Assembly: GCA_963784415.1 (NCBI GenBank)
Contig: CAWARK010000014.1
Location: 124,001-188,000, forward strand
Length of the DNA stretch: 64,000 nt
Direction: 5' to 3'
From: UBA7672 sp963784415
GTDB lineage: Bacteria; Pseudomonadota; Alphaproteobacteria; Caulobacterales; Hyphomonadaceae
Shown here: in pieces, positions 8,336 to 15,648 of the stretch
Numbering within the stretch: the stretch's first letter is position 1
Layout of the letters: each line of letters starts with the position of its first letter
Made by a program: the position numbers and the translations under genes
The notes under the pieces: generated by a model
Database searches by the model: none
The model's input: only the letters and a program-made list of their open reading frames with translations
Told to the model about the DNA's origin: nothing

Positions 8336-9028
8336 ATGGACAAGAGTAGCGCAGACGCGACCGGATTCGAGCTCTGGAGCGATGCTTCGGGCGCACGTGC
8401 AGCGTACCCCGTGGGCACGAGCTCGCTGAAGCGCGTCATGGACCTTGTCTTCGTGTTCCCGGTGCTGGTGTTTACCTCGCCGCTGCTGATGCTGATCTAC
8501 GCGCTCATCAAGATTTTCGATCCGGGTCCGGCGCTGTTCACGCAGCTGCGCGTGGGCCGCAATGGCGAGCAGTTCATCGTCTACAAATTCCGCACGATGC
8601 GCGTCGATGCCGAGGAGCGCCTGCAGCAGGTGCTGAAGAGCGATCCACGCAAGGCGGCGGAATGGGCGAAATACCAGAAGCTGCGCAACGATCCGCGCGT
8701 GACGCTGATCGGCCGCTTCCTGCGCAAGAGCAGCCTCGATGAGCTGCCGCAGCTGCTCAACATCGTGCGCGGCGAGATGTCGGTGATCGGGCCGCGCCCG
8801 GTGACGGCGCTGGAAGTGCAGCAGCGTTATGGCGCGGCGTATCCGTTCTACACGGCCGTGCGCCCCGGCGTGCTTGGCCTGTGGCAGGTGATGGGCCGTA
8901 ATGCGTTGACCTATCCCGAGCGCATCGCGCTGGACGTCCAGTACGTGAAGACGTGGTCGATCTGGCAGGACTTCAAGATCGTGTTCATGGCGATCCCGGT
9001 CGTGCTGCTGGCGCGCGGCGCTTACTGA
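8336..9028 (+). CDS. Undecaprenyl-phosphate sugar-1-phosphate transferase (PssY/HfsE type, short form)
   Basis: A 230-residue sugar transferase that starts repeat-unit assembly by placing a sugar-1-phosphate on undecaprenyl phosphate at the inner membrane. It has the short monotopic form: basic KRVMDL, one hydrophobic re-entrant helix (about 33-58), then the catalytic domain. Signature blocks are YKFRTM (about 84-89), LRKSSLDELPQL with the catalytic Asp-Glu pair (about 129-140), VIGPRP and the PGVLGLWQVMGR block. ATG 8336 was chosen over an in-frame GTG at 8330. It stands alone between oppositely oriented genes and probably primes the polymer exported by the 155-4893 operon, since a full-length homologue occurs in the holdfast cluster at 42.9 kb. 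Confidence 0.92.
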   Translation: MDKSSADATGFELWSDASGARAAYPVGTSSLKRVMDLVFVFPVLVFTSPLLMLIYALIKIFDPGPALFTQLRVGRNGEQFIVYKFRTMRVDAEERLQQVLKSDPRKAAEWAKYQKLRNDPRVTLIGRFLRKSSLDELPQLLNIVRGEMSVIGPRPVTALEVQQRYGAAYPFYTAVRPGVLGLWQVMGRNALTYPERIALDVQYVKTWSIWQDFKIVFMAIPVVLLARGAY

Positions 9029-9271
9029 TCGACGCCGGTTCGCTTTTCCCAGCGGAACCCGTCAATCTTCCGATAAGCATGAATTGCCGCTGAAAGGCTG
9101 GCTCAAAGGCTTTGCGCGCGTCGGGAACTTCGCCTGCAGGTTGTATTCAGATCCCTGAATCCAAACAGCTTCTGCACATTGAACAATTCTTAAGACGCAA
9201 CATCAAAAGTGCCCTGCTAGCGTGCTCATGCGTTGTTCCTGCGTGATCATTTGTTTGCCTGGGAGAACCTC

Positions 9272-9502
9272 TTGGCCGCCACCGATAGCCGCACGGGTTG
9301 GGTTACGCCCACGCGCCGCGTTGCGGATGTCGATATGGGCTTTGGCGACGTTCGCCGCCAGGTTACGGACGACGCCATGATCGCGGACCCGATGGCCGAC
9401 GAGCCGAAATGGGCGGCGTGGAAAGTGTCCGTTGCAGTTGTGATTTTCTGCGGCGCGTTCTGGAGCGGGATAGGCTATCTCGCGGTCCGCTTTCTGGCTT
9501 AG
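9272..9502 (+). CDS. Small single-pass membrane protein, unknown function
   Basis: A 76-residue protein with a polar, acidic N-terminal two-thirds and one hydrophobic helix at the C terminus (about 52-73), suggesting a tail-anchored or single-pass protein. The start is taken as TTG 9272 because GGGAG 9261-9265 sits at proper distance; an earlier in-frame TTG at 9233 lacks any ribosome site. I recognise no family. It follows the sugar transferase in the same direction after 243 bp, so it may or may not share its function. Confidence 0.5.
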   Translation: MAATDSRTGWVTPTRRVADVDMGFGDVRRQVTDDAMIADPMADEPKWAAWKVSVAVVIFCGAFWSGIGYLAVRFLA

Positions 9503-9522
9503 CCCTCGCTCAGCTTCGACGC

Positions 9523-9572
9523 GCGCGATCCAGGTATCGCTCTGCTTGCGAGAGCGCGATTCAAGTATCGCT
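9523..9572. repeat. Two 19-bp near-identical direct repeats at the cysK 3' end
   Basis: GCGCGATCCAGGTATCGCT (9523-9541) recurs as GCGCGATTCAAGTATCGCT (9554-9572), 17 of 19 bases matching with a 31-bp period. Between them, CGCTCT and AGAGCG can pair. The second copy touches the cysK stop codon. Function unknown; possibly part of a terminator. Confidence 0.5.
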
Positions 9573-10576
9573 TAGCCTTCATACCAGCTCGGGACCGGCA
9601 GGCCTTTTTCCTTGAGGAAGGCGCCGTTGTAGAGCTTGGACAGGTAGCGGTTGCCGTAGTCGCACAGGATGGTGACGACGGTGGAGCCCGGCCCGAGCTT
9701 CTTCGCCATCGCGATCGCGCCGGCGATGTTGATGCCGGATGAGCCACCGAGACACATGCCTTCTTCCTTGGTCAGGGAGAACAGCGTGCGTAGGGCGTCG
9801 GCGTCATCGATGCGCCAGGCGTCGTCGACCACGACGTCCTCGAGGTTTGCGGTGATGCGCGACTGGCCGATGCCTTCGGTGATCGAGGTGCCTTCGGATT
9901 TCAGTTCGCCGGTCTTGTAGTACGAGAACAGTGACGCACCGCCCGGATCGGCGAGGCCGATCTGGACTTTCTTCGAGCGCTCTTTCAGCGCCATCGAGAT
10001 GCCGCCGAGCGTGCCGCCAGACCCAACTGCGCAGATGAAGCCGTCGAGCTTGCCGTCGGTCTGGGCCCAGATCTCGGGGCCGGTGGTTTCGTAGTGGGCG
10101 TTACGGTTGGCGGTGTTGTCGAACTGGTTGGCCCAGACGGCGCCGAGCGGTTCGGTCTGCGCCATCTCTTCGGCTAGGCGCTGGGAATACTTCACGTAGT
10201 GATTGGGGTTGGCGTAGGGGACCGCGTCGACCTCGACCAGCTTTGCGCCGAGGGAGCGGATGGCGTCCTTCTTCTCCTGGCTTTGCGTGCGCGGCATGAC
10301 GATGACCGTGCGATAGCCAAGGGCATTGCCGACGACGGCGAGACCGATGCCGGTGTTGCCGGCCGTGCCTTCGACGATGACGCCGCCGGGCTTGAGCCGG
10401 CCGGACTTTTCGGCGTCGCGGATCATTCCGAGGGCGGCGCGGTCTTTTACCGACTGGCCGGGGTTCAGGAATTCCGCCTTGCCGTAGATATTGGCGCCGG
10501 CCATTTCCGACGCACGCCGCAGCTTGATCAGGGGCGTGTGGCCGATGGCGTCGACAACATTGGCATGGATGCGCAT
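9572..10576 (-). CDS. cysK: Cysteine synthase A (O-acetylserine sulfhydrylase)
   Basis: A 334-residue fold-type II PLP enzyme that makes cysteine from O-acetylserine and sulfide. The PLP lysine is Lys44 in GQSVKDR, the phosphate and substrate loop is EGTAGNTGIG (about 69-78), and the GSGGTLGG glycine loop is near residue 187. The EGIGQ element (about 239) is also present. The C-terminal tail beyond the core is the longer alphaproteobacterial form. Cystathionine beta-synthase is unlikely because no CBS domains are present. The gene is monocistronic, with 115 bp to the divergent ChrR-like gene. Confidence 0.9.
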   Translation of the reverse strand: MRIHANVVDAIGHTPLIKLRRASEMAGANIYGKAEFLNPGQSVKDRAALGMIRDAEKSGRLKPGGVIVEGTAGNTGIGLAVVGNALGYRTVIVMPRTQSQEKKDAIRSLGAKLVEVDAVPYANPNHYVKYSQRLAEEMAQTEPLGAVWANQFDNTANRNAHYETTGPEIWAQTDGKLDGFICAVGSGGTLGGISMALKERSKKVQIGLADPGGASLFSYYKTGELKSEGTSITEGIGQSRITANLEDVVVDDAWRIDDADALRTLFSLTKEEGMCLGGSSGINIAGAIAMAKKLGPGSTVVTILCDYGNRYLSKLYNGAFLKEKGLPVPSWYEG

Positions 10577-10692
10577 CGGTGACCCCTCGGATCCGGCACG
10601 GGCCGGTATTCTGCCCTATCACCTAGGGAGAATGGGGTTACGGATCAACACCGCTGGCCTGATCCGGTGAGGCGCGGCGTGCGTAACGGCTG

Positions 10693-11328
10693 ATGGACAA
10701 GCCATCACAGGCCCAAATGACCCCGCAGGACAACGCCTACGCCGCCTTCATGCTGGATCACGCGGCGGGGCGTCTGGCCCCCGCCGAATCGTTGGTGGCC
10801 GACCTGCACCGGGCGCTTTCGCCGGCCGGAAGCCGCTATGCCGGCATGCTGGACAGCGCGGGCGGGGCCCTACTCGAATCTGTCGAACCCGAATTCATCG
10901 GCGTGGGGCCCATGGAGCCGGGCGGGCAGGAAGCGCCAGCCGCGAATGTCCCCCCTCCGCGGCTGGCGCCGTATCTTGAGGGCGACCTGCTGGCGCTGCG
11001 CTGGCGAAAGGACCTTGTCGGCGTGCCGACTTTCCGGACGGCGATACCGATGGCGCGCCTGCTGCGGCTTGATCCCGGTGAGCGGGCGCCGGGGCATTGT
11101 CACGGGCGGCGCGACGTTACGGTCGTCCTTCAGGGCGCTTTTGCCGATGAGGAAGGCGTCTATCAGAAGGGCGATCTTGCGTTCGCCATGCCGGGGCTTC
11201 GGCACCAACCCCGGGCTGTAGGCGTTGAACCTTGTGTCTGCATGGTCGCGACTGAGCGCGGCCGACCGATACGCGGCCTGCTTGGCCTGTTCGGGATTGG
11301 CGTGGGCAAGCTGGAGGAACGCAGATGA
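10693..11328 (+). CDS. ChrR-like cupin protein (possible orphan anti-sigma homologue)
   Basis: A 211-residue protein matching the two-part layout of ChrR, the zinc anti-sigma factor for the singlet-oxygen sigma factor RpoE. The N-terminal helical part (about 12-60) reads DHAAGRLAPAESLVADLHRAL, like ChrR. Where ChrR has zinc-binding cysteines (CPxC) this protein has SPAGS, so the zinc site appears lost. The C-terminal cupin (about 115-190) keeps APGHCHGRRDVTVVLQG and a later PGLRHQP. No sigma-factor gene lies nearby. The stop overlaps the next gene's start (ATGA, 11325-11328), so the two are translationally coupled. It may sense an oxidised ligand through the cupin, but its target is unknown. 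Confidence 0.7.
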   Translation: MDKPSQAQMTPQDNAYAAFMLDHAAGRLAPAESLVADLHRALSPAGSRYAGMLDSAGGALLESVEPEFIGVGPMEPGGQEAPAANVPPPRLAPYLEGDLLALRWRKDLVGVPTFRTAIPMARLLRLDPGERAPGHCHGRRDVTVVLQGAFADEEGVYQKGDLAFAMPGLRHQPRAVGVEPCVCMVATERGRPIRGLLGLFGIGVGKLEERR

Positions 11329-11987
11329 GATTTCTCGCAATGCTCGCCGTCGCGATCATGACGCCGGTGATGGCGACGGGGCAGGCGATGGCCCAGCCGT
11401 GGCAGCCGGCGGACGGCGACAAGCTGGCGTTCGATGTGACGCGTGATGGCGGCGCGCTCGGCACGCATGTCGTCTCGTTCAAGCGGGACGGCGACACGCT
11501 GACGGTGAAAACGGCGGTTGCGCTGAAAGTGGACTTCGGGCCGATCACCTTTTTCGATTACGCGCATGACGTCACCGAGACGTATCTTGGCGACAAGCTG
11601 ACCTGGGTCGGGTCGCGCACCAAGAAGGACGGCAAGTGGAAGACGCTGTCGGCGGCGGCGGGTGAAGGCGGGCTCGACGTGAAGGGCTCGGCGTTCAAGG
11701 GCTTGCTGAAGGGCATGGTGATCCCTTCGACGCACTGGAATGAAGACGAGATGAAACAACCGGCGATGTTCTCGACCGAGACGGGCAAGATGCTGCCGAT
11801 GAAAGTGGTCGATCGTGGTGTTGAACAGATCAAGGCGGGCGGGACGACAATCTCCGCACGACGGTTCGACGTGACGTCGGAGCTGAGTGCGAGCTTCTGG
11901 TATGACGACAAGGGCCGCTGGGTGAAATGCGCGTTCACCGCGGAGGGCTCGAAGATCGATTACGTGCTGCGGAAGTTGCCGGGGTAG
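11325..11987 (+). CDS. Secreted DUF6134 family protein
   Basis: A 220-residue protein with a Sec signal peptide ending near AMAQ (about residue 23). The mature part is beta-rich and shows the order I associate with DUF6134: an opening LAFDVTRDGGALGTH strand pair, a FDYAHDVTETY stretch, a WVGSRTKKDG turn, a PSTHWN block (about 126-131) and a closing WYDDKGRWVKCAF followed by YVLR. The family is periplasmic with unknown activity; its shape suggests a lipocalin-like or LolA-like beta-sheet. It is coupled by a 4-bp overlap to the ChrR-like gene, hinting that the two act together. Confidence 0.65.
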   Translation: MRFLAMLAVAIMTPVMATGQAMAQPWQPADGDKLAFDVTRDGGALGTHVVSFKRDGDTLTVKTAVALKVDFGPITFFDYAHDVTETYLGDKLTWVGSRTKKDGKWKTLSAAAGEGGLDVKGSAFKGLLKGMVIPSTHWNEDEMKQPAMFSTETGKMLPMKVVDRGVEQIKAGGTTISARRFDVTSELSASFWYDDKGRWVKCAFTAEGSKIDYVLRKLPG

Positions 11988-12156
11988 CGTGCGGAAACAT
12001 TTGTTCCGCAACCTTGCTGTCTTTTCACGTCATCACTTTGCAGGAACCGCCTTTGCGCGCGGCACGTTTCCTCGTGGAGCGATCGGAACCCTTCGGCTGG
12101 GTCCGGTCAATTCCCGAGTGCGCCTTTGCGGGCGCACGTTGAAATGGAGACTTCCA

Positions 12157-12633
12157 ATGCCGAACAGGATCGGACTGATTGCAGCTGCCCTTGGCGCATC
12201 GCTGATGGCTGCAGCGCCTGCGCATGCCGCGGGTGTGAAGGTAGGTACGCTGACATGCGATGTTGCCGCGGGTTGGGGCTATGTGCTCGGCTCGCAGAAA
12301 GACCTGAACTGCGTGTTCAAGTCCGCGACGAATGGCATGATCTCGAAATACACCGGCGACATCACCAAGCTCGGCGTTGATGTCGGCTATACGACTGCAG
12401 GCGTGATGGTCTGGGGCGTCGTTGCTCCGTCCAGGGACATGCAGGCGGATGCGCTTGAAGGCACCTATGCTGGCGCAACTGCCGGCGCCACGGCGGTCGT
12501 TGGCGGCAATCTCAACGTTCTGATCGGCGGTCTCGACAAGTCGATCACGCTTCAGCCGATCAGCGTCGAAGGCAATAGCGGTGTTTCCGTCACCGTTGCG
12601 CTCGGCGCGATGCAGCTGCGTCACGAGAAGTAA
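12157..12633 (+). CDS. Secreted DUF992 domain protein
   Basis: A 158-residue protein with a Sec signal peptide cleaved after AHA (about residue 24). The mature domain follows the DUF992 pattern closely: GVKVGTLTCDV at the start, GSQKDLNCVF with the second conserved cysteine, YTGDI, GVDVGYT, and a glycine/alanine-rich GATAGATAVVGGN segment before the last strands. The two cysteines probably form a disulfide. The function of DUF992 is unknown; it is common in alphaproteobacterial periplasms. TGGAGA 12145-12150 supports ATG 12157. A strong terminator follows. Confidence 0.85.
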   Translation: MPNRIGLIAAALGASLMAAAPAHAAGVKVGTLTCDVAAGWGYVLGSQKDLNCVFKSATNGMISKYTGDITKLGVDVGYTTAGVMVWGVVAPSRDMQADALEGTYAGATAGATAVVGGNLNVLIGGLDKSITLQPISVEGNSGVSVTVALGAMQLRHEK

Positions 12634-12669
12634 CGCAACACTTCCCCCGCGCGACTCCCGCGCATAACC

Positions 12670-12706
12670 CGGCGGATCTCCTGATGGTGGAGGTCCGCCG
12701 TTTTTG
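12670..12706 (+). terminator. Rho-independent terminator after DUF992 gene
   Basis: CGGCGGATCTCC (12670-12681) pairs with GGAGGTCCGCCG (12689-12700) around a 7-base loop, with one mismatched position, and is followed by TTTTT. It lies 37 bp past the DUF992 stop and before the carboxylesterase. Confidence 0.85.
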
Positions 12707-12793
12707 TTGACTACAGGCGCCGTTGACTGGTTTTGCGCACAGGTATTGTCTCGCCCGCAAGGTGACGTCTGATCGCCGCATCGGGAGAGAGAC

Positions 12794-14407
12794 ATGGCTT
12801 CGCATTCGAGTGCATTGAACCGTCGCGTCCTCATGAGTGGGGGGCTGAGCCTTTTCGGCGCAGCGGCGCTCGCTGGGCCAGCACATGCGGTGAAGGAGGC
12901 GGAGCTGTTTCCGCTGGCCGAGACCCAGTACGGCAAGATCCGCGGCATCACATGGTCGGGCATTCATGCTTTCAAAGGCGTGCCCTATGGCGCGAGCACG
13001 GCGGGCAAGAATCGCTGGATGCCGCCCAAGGCGCCGGCCGCATGGAAGGGCGAGAAGGAATGCTTCGACTATGGCGTGATCTCTCCGCAGGTCACGACTG
13101 ACCGGCGCTCGGAATACTCATCGCTCATCATGTGGGACCGGCATGTCGGCGGCATGGGCGAAGACATGCTGACGCTGAACGTGTGGTCGCGCGTGGTGAA
13201 GGACGATGGCGGCAAGCGGCCGGTGTTCGTGTCGTTCCACGGCGGCGGGTACACGACGGGATCGGGCAACGCGCCGGGGTTCGACGGCGACCCGCTGGTG
13301 CGGTTTGATGATGTCGTCGTGGTGACGGTGAACCATCGTCTTGGCGCGATGGGGTATCTCAACCTTGTCGATGCAGGCGCGCCGAAGGAATTCATCCATG
13401 CGGGCAGCGTGGGGCTCTATGACCTTGTCGCTTCGCTGAAGTGGGTGAAAGCGAACATCGCGAATTTCGGCGGCGATCCTTCGCGCGTTTTCATCTTCGG
13501 ACAATCGGGCGGCGGGGCGAAGACATCGTCGGTCTATTCGATGGCGTCGGCCAAGGGTCTGTTCTCGCGGGCGGCGATCCAGTCGGGGTCGAGCATTCGC
13601 GGGGCGACGCGCGAGACGTCGGTGGAGACGACGAAGAAGATGATGGCGGAGCTGGGCGTCACCAAGGCCGAGAAGCTGGTGGATGTGCCGTGGCGTGTTC
13701 TGCTGGCGGCGCAACAGACCGTGCAGGGCGCGTTCTCGCCGGTAGTCGTGGAAGGGACGGACTATAATCGCCATCCGTTCGATCCGGATGCGCCGCCTGC
13801 CTCGAAGGACGTGCCGGTGATCATTTCGTACACGGCGGATGATGCGGCGCTACGGCTGACCAATTTCGATGTCGATGCGGCGGGCGTGAAAGCGGAGATG
13901 GCCAAGAAGTATGGCGCGGCGAATGCGGAGCGGATCTACGATGCCTATCGCGCGGAGTATCCGGAGATCACGCCGTTCCTGCTCAATGCACGGATGCAGA
14001 CGGATACGGCGAATGCACGGTCGGTGGCCAAGCAGCTGGAGTTGAAGGCGGCGCAGGGCGGGGCGGCTTGCTACCAGTATATCTGGGAGTGGAAGTCGAA
14101 AGGCATGGATGGCAAGTTCGGCGCGGTTCACGGCATCGACGTGCAGTTCTCCTTCCACAATTCGCGCGGGCCTCTGGAGGGCGGCGCGCCGCTGGAAGCG
14201 CGGATCATGTCGGACAGGTTCGCGTCGGCGTGGGTGGCGTTCGCGAAGACGGGCGATCCCAATAACAGCGCGATCCCCGACTGGCCGAAATGGGACAAGG
14301 ACAAGCGCACAGCGATGATCTTCGACATCAACACGCGCGCCGAGGTGAACCCGCACGCGCGGTTGAAGGAGCTGTGGGATCAGGTCGGTCCGGCGCAGGG
14401 GGCGTGA
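12794..14407 (+). CDS. Type B carboxylesterase, exported
   Basis: A 537-residue alpha/beta-hydrolase of the carboxylesterase/para-nitrobenzyl esterase family. Residues 12-35 resemble a Tat-type leader (NRRVLMSGGLSLFG then a cleavage-like GPAHA), though the twin-arginine motif is imperfect. The oxyanion loop HGGGYTTGSG (about 151-160) and nucleophile elbow FGQSGGG (Ser near 238) are present, and the likely catalytic histidine is in AVHGIDV (about 448). The elbow is GQSGGG rather than the usual GESAGG seen in the second esterase at 21.4 kb. Substrate unknown. The gene stands alone after a terminator and converges on sugE with 10 bp between stops. Confidence 0.85.
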   Translation: MASHSSALNRRVLMSGGLSLFGAAALAGPAHAVKEAELFPLAETQYGKIRGITWSGIHAFKGVPYGASTAGKNRWMPPKAPAAWKGEKECFDYGVISPQVTTDRRSEYSSLIMWDRHVGGMGEDMLTLNVWSRVVKDDGGKRPVFVSFHGGGYTTGSGNAPGFDGDPLVRFDDVVVVTVNHRLGAMGYLNLVDAGAPKEFIHAGSVGLYDLVASLKWVKANIANFGGDPSRVFIFGQSGGGAKTSSVYSMASAKGLFSRAAIQSGSSIRGATRETSVETTKKMMAELGVTKAEKLVDVPWRVLLAAQQTVQGAFSPVVVEGTDYNRHPFDPDAPPASKDVPVIISYTADDAALRLTNFDVDAAGVKAEMAKKYGAANAERIYDAYRAEYPEITPFLLNARMQTDTANARSVAKQLELKAAQGGAACYQYIWEWKSKGMDGKFGAVHGIDVQFSFHNSRGPLEGGAPLEARIMSDRFASAWVAFAKTGDPNNSAIPDWPKWDKDKRTAMIFDINTRAEVNPHARLKELWDQVGPAQGA

Positions 14408-14417
14408 AGATCGGGGC

Positions 14418-14738
14418 TCAGGCGTCCGAGGCAAGCTTGAGCCCGACCATGCCGGCGACGATGAGCAGGGCGGAGCCGATTCGCATCGGCGTTGCGGCTT
14501 CGCCCAGCACGATGATGCCGAGGATGAAGGCGCCGACAGCGCCGATGCCGGTCCAGATGGCGTAGGCGGTGCCGAGCGGGAGATCCTTCATCGCGAAGGA
14601 CAGGACGACGAAGCTTGCGATCATCGCGATGACGGCGATGGCGGCTTCGACGGGTTTGGTGAGGTTGTTCGAGACTTTCAGCATGTAGGCCCAGAGGACT
14701 TCGAGAAGTCCGGCGGCGCCAAGAAATACCCAGGCCAT
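14418..14738 (-). CDS. sugE: Guanidinium exporter of the SMR family (SugE/Gdx)
   Basis: A 106-residue four-helix small multidrug resistance protein. The essential Glu13 in AGLLEVLWAYMLK is present, and the third helix reads GTAYAIWTGIGAVGA, the pattern of the SugE/Gdx branch rather than EmrE. Members of this branch export guanidinium in exchange for protons as an antiparallel dimer. The ribosome site GGAGG lies five bases before ATG. Just upstream are two hairpins with ACGA and ACGG loops, the hallmark of the guanidine-II riboswitch that controls such genes. Together they support guanidine export over general drug resistance. Confidence 0.92.
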   Translation of the reverse strand: MAWVFLGAAGLLEVLWAYMLKVSNNLTKPVEAAIAVIAMIASFVVLSFAMKDLPLGTAYAIWTGIGAVGAFILGIIVLGEAATPMRIGSALLIVAGMVGLKLASDA

Positions 14739-14758
14739 GCAGCCCTCCTGCGATATGT

Positions 14759-14802
14759 CGGGCCGTCCCGGATGATTGCCCAGATTGGGGGAGGTCGTCC
14801 TC
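14759..14802 (-). promoter_or_regulatory. Guanidine-II (mini-ykkC) riboswitch candidate before sugE
   Basis: Read on the minus strand, two tandem hairpins precede sugE. P1 is GAGG-ACGA-CCTC (14802-14791) and P2 is CGGG-ACGG-CCCG (14770-14759), separated by 20 bases. Both contain the GGACGRCC core that defines the guanidine-II class. P2 ends 9 bases before the GGAGG ribosome site. In this class guanidine bridges the two ACGR loops and raises translation of the exporter. Stems are only 4 bp, and no alignment was run. Confidence 0.8.
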
Positions 14803-14883
14803 GCAGGTCTGCGATGTGGGACAGGCAGACGCGAAGGTCAACGGGCGCTTGGACTTGACGGCGCATGGGCCTATGCCTCGCGC

Positions 14884-15624
14884 ATGGCCGAATGGACGGA
14901 CCGGGCGATATCGCTGGGCTTGAGGCGCTTCGGGGAGACCGGGGCGATCCTCGACGTGTTCGCGCGCGAGCGCGGCCGGCGCAGCGGGATGGTCTATGGC
15001 GGATCGAGCCGGACCAAGCGGGCGCCGATGCAGCCGGGCAATACGCTGGTCGCGACGTGGAAGGGGACCGAGGGAAATCTCGGTTTCTTCACAGCGGAGG
15101 CGGAAGACGAGCGCGCAGCGCGCCTGATGGCGAATGCGGAATCGCTGGCGGGGTTGTCGGCGATCACGGAGTTGCTGGCGGCGGTGCTGCCCGAGGCCGA
15201 GGCGAAGCCTGCGCTGTTCGACGCCACCGAAACATTGCTCGACCTGTTGGGCGAGGACGAGATCTGGCCGGCGCTGTTCATTCGCTGGGAGCTCGGCCTG
15301 TTGACGATGATGGGGTACGGGCTCGACCTCGAGCATTGTGCCGTGTCCGGATCAAATGATGGTCTGACCCATGTGAGCCCCAAATCCGGCAAGGCTGTGC
15401 GTGGATCGGAGGCTGGACAGTACCTGGATCGCCTGTTGGTGCTGCCGCAATTCCTGATCGATCCGCGTGCGCCGGCAACGCCTGTGGATATCCATGCGGG
15501 TTTCCGCCTGACCGGTCACTTCCTGATCGAGCGGTTGTTCTCAGATCTTAACCGCGCGGCGCCAGAAGCCCGCTACCTGATGATTGACCGGTTGGAGCGG
15601 GCGGGGCGACTGTCCGCTGGTTGA
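14884..15624 (+). CDS. recO: DNA repair protein RecO
   Basis: A 246-residue RecO: an N-terminal OB fold (about 1-80, WTDRAISLGLRRFGETGAILDVFARERGR then VYGGSSR), followed by the helical C-terminal domain. RecO works with RecR to load RecA on SSB-coated single-stranded DNA in gap repair. The C-terminal part has the GLDLEHCAVSG stretch where many RecO proteins carry a zinc-finger cysteine set; only one cysteine is clear here, as is frequent in alphaproteobacteria. ATG 14884 was chosen by homology; the longer in-frame extension overlaps the sugE leader and looks non-coding. It lies 24 bp before parC. Confidence 0.88.
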   Translation: MAEWTDRAISLGLRRFGETGAILDVFARERGRRSGMVYGGSSRTKRAPMQPGNTLVATWKGTEGNLGFFTAEAEDERAARLMANAESLAGLSAITELLAAVLPEAEAKPALFDATETLLDLLGEDEIWPALFIRWELGLLTMMGYGLDLEHCAVSGSNDGLTHVSPKSGKAVRGSEAGQYLDRLLVLPQFLIDPRAPATPVDIHAGFRLTGHFLIERLFSDLNRAAPEARYLMIDRLERAGRLSAG

Positions 15625-15648
15625 TTCGCGTTTCGTGCAGGAATTGGA

